Below are positions 6,520 to 10,549 of a stretch of 10,549 nt of DNA, piece after piece (position 1 is the first letter of the stretch; every line of letters starts with the position of its first letter). This DNA comes from Acidobacteriaceae bacterium (GTDB lineage: Bacteria > Acidobacteriota > Terriglobia > Terriglobales > Acidobacteriaceae), in assembly GCA_030838305.1 (NCBI GenBank), contig JAUTWY010000086.1:1-10549 (forward strand), in the 5' to 3' direction. The notes under the pieces are model-generated. The model ran no database searches. It saw only the letters and a list, made by a program, of their open reading frames with translations, and was not told where the DNA came from. The position numbers and the translations under genes are program-made.

Positions 6520-8334
6520 ATGACAAGAGAAAACATCAATTCGCGGCCACAAGAACGTGTGCCCGGCAGCGCCGGAATAGGCCCCGCTGCTTCAGAAACC
6601 TTGGCTGCGGGAAGTCTCCATGCCAGTGTCTTGCAAAAAATCGCCATGTTGTCGGCCGACCCGGAAGGGAGAATCACCGGCTGCAACGAAGCTGCCTTGG
6701 ATGTATTCGACAATACCTCCGCGGAAGTCCTGGGCCGTCCGCTGGCCGCCTTCTTCTTATTCGGGGACAACACCGAGCAGAGGCAGTTGCAGGAAACTCT
6801 GCTGGCAGCGACGGCAAAGGACGGCCAGTATCGTTCTTGTTTTCGGTGTCAAACCAAATCCCGGAAAACCATCACGATAGAGTTATCTGTTTCTTTGCTG
6901 CGCGACGGGCGTTCTGCTTCGACAGGGTTGGTTGCTCTCTTCTCTGTCACTGAGGAGGCAGTGAAGATCGCGTCCTCTTTCAACGGGGAAGAAGACGATT
7001 CCGCGCATACCGTTTCTCGTGAAATTGACGGCACGAATCTCCTACTCGCTAGCCCTCTCATGCACCGCTTCATGCGCATGGTGGACCGCGTGGCCGGCCA
7101 TACCGAGAGCGTCCTCATTACCGGCGAAACTGGAACCGGGAAGGAACTCATTGCCCGCACCATCCACCAGTCTTCCCACCGCAAGAGCCGGCCGTGGGTG
7201 GATATCAACTGCGCGGCGTTGCCTGAAAATCTGGTCGAGAGCGAGTTGTTTGGCTATGAAAAGGGCGCATTTACTGGCGCCGACTCGTCTCGAGCAGGCC
7301 TGTTCGAACTGGCTGACAAGGGGACGCTCTTCCTCGATGAAATCGGCGAATTGCAACTTCAAACTCAAGTCAAGCTATTGCGCGTGCTCGACGGATATCC
7401 CTTCTATCGGCTGGGAGGACATCGAAAGATTCAGGTGGACGTGCGCATCGTCGCCGCCACAAATCAGGATCTGGATGCGGCGGTAAAGGCTGGCCGCTTT
7501 CGCGAAGACCTCTTCCATCGACTCGGGCAGTTTCAACTTCGCGTGCCACCTCTGCGGGAAAGGCCCGAAGACATCGTTGCTTTGGCCGAACATTTTCTCA
7601 GCCTTAAAAAGCCCGGTAGCTCATTCACGCCGGATGCCGTTTCCGCATTGCTTTCGCACGCCTGGCCGGGCAATGTTCGCGAACTGCGCAACCTCATCGC
7701 GCGCGTGGCCGTGGAGTCGCGTCAGCTCGAGATCCATAAATCGCAGGTGACAGATGCGATGTCGGGAAACCCTGTGGCACAGCGTCAGTCAGCTTCCATG
7801 CCGGTGGGTAACCTCGATAGCATGGAAGAACAGATGATTATCCGGGCGCTCGAGCGCAGTGGCGGCCATCGCAGCCAGGCCGCGGAACAACTCGGCATCT
7901 CCCGCCGCACCCTCAGCCGAAAGCTGAAGGAATACAACATCAACGTAAACTCTGCCGACGCGGCAAACTCCCTGGGATTCATCAGCCTCGAGCAGCAAAA
8001 ATTTTTCCGCGCCCGGGTGACCCTTGACGTCGCGCTAAAAAACCAGAAAGGTGAGGAAGTACGCGTACAAGGCGTGAATCTGAGCACTGGGGGCATGGGC
8101 GTGGATGGCCTGAAAGAAGCCATGCGGTTTACGGGCCTTCTCGACGTGAGTTTTCCGTTGCCTGAGAGCGAAACCGTTTTTCAAGCCAAGGCTCGCATCG
8201 TCTGGTTCGGCGGGGAAGGCCGCGTCGGGCTGCGCTTTGCTGTGATTGACCCGGCGCTCTTCGAGAAGTTGCAGCACTGGACTAACAAGAAAATGAAAGA
8301 CGAAGGTTGGGAACTGCCCGCCGCGTCCGAGTGA
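6520..8334 (+). CDS. Sigma-54-dependent enhancer-binding protein with N-terminal PAS and C-terminal PilZ domain
   Basis: A cytoplasmic transcription activator of 604 residues. A PAS-like sensor covers about 35-145 (SADPEGRITGCNEAALDVF). The sigma-54 AAA+ domain covers about 170-400 with Walker A GETGTGKE (202-209), an intact GAFTGA sigma-54 contact loop (249-254), Walker B GTLFLDE (268-274), arginine-finger region REDLFHRL (328-335) and WPGNVREL (382-389). A Fis-type HTH lies at about 435-474. A PilZ domain follows at about 491-590 with NLSTGGMG (520-527). The expected RxxxR reads QKFFR (493-497), so its first Arg is missing. There is no receiver domain, so it is not a classical two-component regulator. 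The ATG at 6520 is preferred over an in-frame GTG at 6490; both have poor ribosome-binding sites. It is divergent from the HD-GYP operon, its likely but unproven target. Confidence 0.93.
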   Translation: MTRENINSRPQERVPGSAGIGPAASETLAAGSLHASVLQKIAMLSADPEGRITGCNEAALDVFDNTSAEVLGRPLAAFFLFGDNTEQRQLQETLLAATAKDGQYRSCFRCQTKSRKTITIELSVSLLRDGRSASTGLVALFSVTEEAVKIASSFNGEEDDSAHTVSREIDGTNLLLASPLMHRFMRMVDRVAGHTESVLITGETGTGKELIARTIHQSSHRKSRPWVDINCAALPENLVESELFGYEKGAFTGADSSRAGLFELADKGTLFLDEIGELQLQTQVKLLRVLDGYPFYRLGGHRKIQVDVRIVAATNQDLDAAVKAGRFREDLFHRLGQFQLRVPPLRERPEDIVALAEHFLSLKKPGSSFTPDAVSALLSHAWPGNVRELRNLIARVAVESRQLEIHKSQVTDAMSGNPVAQRQSASMPVGNLDSMEEQMIIRALERSGGHRSQAAEQLGISRRTLSRKLKEYNINVNSADAANSLGFISLEQQKFFRARVTLDVALKNQKGEEVRVQGVNLSTGGMGVDGLKEAMRFTGLLDVSFPLPESETVFQAKARIVWFGGEGRVGLRFAVIDPALFEKLQHWTNKKMKDEGWELPAASE

Positions 8335-8429
8335 CGGAACTACGTCCCGTTGGTGTCAGGGTATATCCCGACCTTTAGACACGTTACCCAGGTGCCAAGC
8401 ACAGTCGAGCCATTGTGAAAGGTAGTTTC

Positions 8430-8567
8430 ATGCAACAAACTGGCAACACCATGGAAACCAAGCCGGGCATGTGGAAGGGTGTGAAGAAAAGCGAGAAGCT
8501 GTCGCTTGCTCTCCTCGCCCTCTGCATTGTGGTGTTGGTAACGATCATCCTGGTCCGGCCCTTCTAG
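8430..8567 (+). CDS. Small single-span membrane protein (45 residues), unknown function
   Basis: I do not recognise this gene. It encodes 45 residues: a polar, basic N-terminal half with several lysines (KGVKKSEK at about 17-24), then one strongly hydrophobic helix at about 25-42 (LSLALLALCIVVLVTIILV), and a short Arg-Pro-Phe end. By the positive-inside rule the N terminus would face the cytoplasm. AAAGGT ends seven bases before the ATG at 8430, a reasonable ribosome-binding site. Codon choice is GC-rich at third positions like its neighbours. It starts 95 bases after the activator gene on the same strand and may be co-transcribed or have its own promoter. A GC-rich hairpin follows its TAG. 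An overlapping minus-strand open frame gives a charged, family-less protein and looks like a shadow. Confidence 0.6.
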   Translation: MQQTGNTMETKPGMWKGVKKSEKLSLALLALCIVVLVTIILVRPF

Positions 8568-8569
8568 CC

Positions 8570-8585
8570 GGCCGCGGGCGCGGCC
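8570..8585. terminator. GC-rich hairpin between convergent genes, possible bidirectional terminator
   Basis: A perfect six-base-pair stem, GGCCGC and GCGGCC, around a four-base GGGC loop. It lies three bases after the TAG of the small membrane protein and 50 bases beyond the LemA stop on the opposite strand. No T-run follows in either direction, so it is at best a weak intrinsic terminator. Confidence 0.35.
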
Positions 8586-8635
8586 TTCCAAGACAACTAC
8601 TGTGAGAACTTAACTGCTCTTCGCACCCCGGATTC

Positions 8636-9268
8636 CTAGTGCACCGGTGCGGGCTGAGGATTCCCTTGCGGAGCCGCCGCTCCCGGACTTGAGAAGTTCA
8701 CCTTCGGAACTTCGCGCGACCCGGGCGATGCTTCAAAATAAGCTTCGTTAGGCTTGAAGCCGGCGAAGCCCGCGAAAATGCTGTTGGGGAACTGTTGCAC
8801 GTAGGTGTTGTAGTCTCGCAGGGTGTCGTTGTAGCGTTTGCGCTCGACAGCGATCCGGTTCTCCGTGCCCGCCAGCTCATCCTGCAGACGAAGGAAATTC
8901 TCGTTGGACTTCAACTGCGGATAATTCTCGACGATCACCAGCAGGCGACCGAGCGCTCCATCGAGCTGCCCATTGGCTGCGATCTTTTCTTGCGGCGACC
9001 CGGCGGAGAGCAGGGCAGAGCGGGCCTTCGCGATATCGCCGAAGACAGTTTGCTCCTGCTTCGCATATCCCTTTACCGTCTCGACCAGATTCGGGATGAG
9101 GTCGGCGCGGCGTTGCAGCACGATGTCGACCTGCGACCATGCTGCCTTGACTGATTCGTTCTTGCTGACCAGCGTATTTTTCACGCTCACATACTGGCCA
9201 AAGGCAAAGAGAACGACGAGCAAAATAATCGCTACAACGATCACAACCGCAATCAGAGCCTTACTCAT
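8636..9268 (-). CDS. lemA: LemA family protein
   Basis: A membrane-anchored helical protein of 210 residues. The N-terminal helix at about 4-25 serves as anchor. The LemA core follows with RRADLIPNLVETVKGYAKQE at about 53-72 and NFLRLQDELAGTENRIAVER at about 124-143. The YNTYVQQFPN, FAGFKPNEAYFEA end (about 153-180) is the best-conserved family stretch. The last 30 or so residues are a Pro/Ala/Gln-rich tail without a fold. Length is usual for the family, whose biochemical role is unsettled; LemA often co-occurs with TPM-domain membrane proteins, as here. AGGAG ends six bases before the ATG at 9268, fixing the start. It begins 29 bases after the nucleotidyltransferase-fold gene and is probably last in that operon. 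Confidence 0.95.
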   Translation of the reverse strand: MSKALIAVVIVVAIILLVVLFAFGQYVSVKNTLVSKNESVKAAWSQVDIVLQRRADLIPNLVETVKGYAKQEQTVFGDIAKARSALLSAGSPQEKIAANGQLDGALGRLLVIVENYPQLKSNENFLRLQDELAGTENRIAVERKRYNDTLRDYNTYVQQFPNSIFAGFAGFKPNEAYFEASPGSREVPKVNFSSPGAAAPQGNPQPAPVH

Positions 9269-9297
9269 TAGAGTCTCCTAAAAAGCGCAGCTAGCAA

Positions 9298-10035
9298 TTA
9301 CACGGGACCGGCGCTATCCGAATCCAGCATTCTATCAACTGCCGCGGTTACCCGCTCCAACGTCGCGAGGTATCTGGAGAAAACGTCTGCCACATCGAAC
9401 TTCTTGCGGTCTGCTTTTTTCTCTCGCACGTCCAGCACCTGCAGGAACGCCGAGGCATCCGATCCAATCTGCTTCGATAACGCCTGCACGGCCTCGCGCT
9501 TGCCAACCGGCGCCTCGTGACCCAACACCATCAACGCGTGCCGGAAAAGTGTGGCGAACGACGAGACCGATCGTAACAGCAATTCCCACATCCGCGAATC
9601 GTTTCCTGACGCCAACAGCAGATGCTGCCGCAGCAGCGCGAGTTTTTCTCCCAACTCGTATTCCACCTGGACCCGGTGGAGCTTTGTCGGTATCGTCAAA
9701 TCCTGCAGTACATCTTCGCCAAAGAGCATGCGGTGGTGCTCTTTAATGTCCATCAGTTCAATCGTAAATACATCGGTGGAGCGCTTGATCTCGTCACGAG
9801 TCATGAACAAGGGTGGCGGCTGTTTCTGGTCGTCCCACCATTTCACCGCGGGCGCCAGAGCCTGCAAGGCCGCGAAGGAGCCGTCGCGAATCACACAGAA
9901 CAGATTGACGTTGGAGAACTCAGGATGAAAATCTCCCGCCACCGCCGATCCGAACAGGATCACGCTCTCCAGGTTCGCACCCGCCGCATCTCGCAACCGG
10001 CTGACAAAGTCGTTCATCTTTTTCTCTGGAACCAT
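9298..10035 (-). CDS. Nucleotidyltransferase-fold protein, probably catalytically inactive
   Basis: A 245-residue, probably cytoplasmic protein. The N-terminal third matches the minimal polymerase-beta-type nucleotidyltransferase fold: a helix, then LESVILFGSAVAGDF at 22-36, with the GS and GD of the motif present. Where active members have S-D-x-D for metal binding, this one reads SNVNL (41-45), with codons AAC and AAT. Both metal-binding aspartates are therefore asparagines. FTIELMDIKEHHRMLFGED (90-108) continues the fold, and the rest (about 115-240) is helical, like the C-terminal helices of kanamycin-nucleotidyltransferase-like proteins. The ATG at 10035-10033 has GAGGT five bases upstream and is preferred over a TTG two codons earlier. 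The gap to the TPM gene is 15 bases, so they share an operon. It may be a binding or scaffold protein; its substrate is unknown. Confidence 0.82.
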   Translation of the reverse strand: MVPEKKMNDFVSRLRDAAGANLESVILFGSAVAGDFHPEFSNVNLFCVIRDGSFAALQALAPAVKWWDDQKQPPPLFMTRDEIKRSTDVFTIELMDIKEHHRMLFGEDVLQDLTIPTKLHRVQVEYELGEKLALLRQHLLLASGNDSRMWELLLRSVSSFATLFRHALMVLGHEAPVGKREAVQALSKQIGSDASAFLQVLDVREKKADRKKFDVADVFSRYLATLERVTAAVDRMLDSDSAGPV

Positions 10036-10050
10036 TCGCAACCTCGCTGC

Positions 10051-10549
10051 CTACCAACTACTGCTAGCCCCGCCGCCTCCGGAACTTCCCCCACCAAATC
10101 CGCCAAAACCGCCACCCCCGCCGCCAAATCCACCCCCGCCCCAGCCTCCGCCTCTATATCCGCCTCCACCGCCTAACATTCCGGAAAGAAGCATTCCGAA
10201 AAGTATCCCGCGAAGCGGAGTGAAAAGAACAATCAGCACAATTACGATCAGCAGAATAACTCCGCCCGCGGACATCCCAGCGCCAGGCTGCTGCACGCGC
10301 TCGGCTGGAGGCGCCACCAGTTGATGCATCGTAAGTTGAACGCCGGCGTCCTGCGCGATCACGCCCGCCACACGCCATGTCACAAGCAGCAGTGCCTTGC
10401 TGTAGTTGCCGGCGCGCATGAGCGGAATGGCTTCCCGCTGAAATCCCCCCACTTTGCCATCCGGCAGGATCGGCTCCAGCCCATAGCCAACTTCAATGCG
10501 AGCGCGGTGGTCGTCGATGGCGTAGAGAATCAAAAGGCCGCGGTTGGTC
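10051..10549 (-). CDS. TPM-domain (YgcG-type) membrane protein, C-terminal part (runs off right edge)
   Basis: The last 165 residues of a membrane-anchored protein whose N terminus, including any signal peptide, lies beyond the window. It opens within the TPM domain: TNRGLLILYAIDD, then IEVGYGLEPILPDGKVG and AIPLMRAGNYSKALL, all typical of this family (TPM_phosphatase, named for a plant thylakoid phosphatase). A membrane helix follows (GGVILLIVIVLIVLF, then TPLRGILFGMLL). The end is a Gly-rich, flexible tail with GGG repeats closing on GGGGASSSW, the usual ending of YgcG-like proteins. The frame stays open to the right edge. A TTG near 10533 is an internal Leu codon, not a start, because domain homology continues upstream of it. 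It is the first visible gene of the TPM, nucleotidyltransferase-fold and LemA operon. Phosphatase activity is not shown for bacterial members in general. Confidence 0.9.
   Translation of the reverse strand, partial: TNRGLLILYAIDDHRARIEVGYGLEPILPDGKVGGFQREAIPLMRAGNYSKALLLVTWRVAGVIAQDAGVQLTMHQLVAPPAERVQQPGAGMSAGGVILLIVIVLIVLFTPLRGILFGMLLSGMLGGGGGYRGGGWGGGGFGGGGGGFGGFGGGSSGGGGASSSW

Noticed and set aside
8340..8591. An 83-codon minus-strand open frame between the activator and lemA
   Set aside because: Charged, low-complexity product with no family resemblance; it overlaps the better-supported 45-residue membrane protein on the other strand.
10051..10170. Apparent G/C-rich repeat array at the right edge
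   Set aside because: It encodes the Gly-rich tail normal for YgcG-type TPM proteins; the repetition is protein low complexity, not a DNA repeat element.

Overview
The window looks like chromosomal DNA of a free-living, GC-rich (roughly 57%) Gram-negative-type bacterium. The protein style suggests Acidobacteriota (Terriglobia/Koribacter-like): the shortened Dpp-type permeases, the sigma-54 activator carrying a PilZ domain, and the LemA/TPM cluster. This assignment rests on gene style only, since no rRNA or marker gene is present. I see no mobile element, CRISPR array, tRNA or rRNA.

Layout. (1) Positions 6225 down to 1, minus strand: a tightly packed operon. In transcription order it holds an 813-aa membrane protein with HD-GYP, GAF and GGDEF domains (cyclic-di-GMP breakdown and synthesis), two Dpp/Opp-type permeases, a family 5 extracellular solute-binding protein, and the start of the ABC ATPase, which runs off the left edge. 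The first junction is a directly abutting TAA-ATG and the next two are ATGA overlaps. (2) Positions 6226-6519: a divergent intergenic region with a sigma-54-like -24/-12 element facing the operon and a 22-bp interrupted palindrome about 95 bp upstream of its predicted start point. (3) Positions 6520-8334, plus strand: a sigma-54 enhancer-binding protein with the order PAS, AAA+, Fis-type HTH and C-terminal PilZ. (4) Positions 8430-8567, plus strand: a 45-aa single-span membrane protein. (5) Positions 10549 down to 8636, minus strand: a second operon of a partial TPM-domain (YgcG-type) membrane protein, a nucleotidyltransferase-fold protein whose two motif aspartates are both asparagine, and LemA.

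How the parts may work together (inference): the HD-GYP/GGDEF protein would set local c-di-GMP, and the divergent activator carries a c-di-GMP-type PilZ domain on a sigma-54 machine. The intergenic DNA has the geometry expected for sigma-54 control of the operon. This suggests a self-contained loop tying oligopeptide (or related solute) uptake to c-di-GMP signalling. A caveat is that the PilZ domain lacks the first arginine of its RxxxR motif, so ligand binding is not assured.
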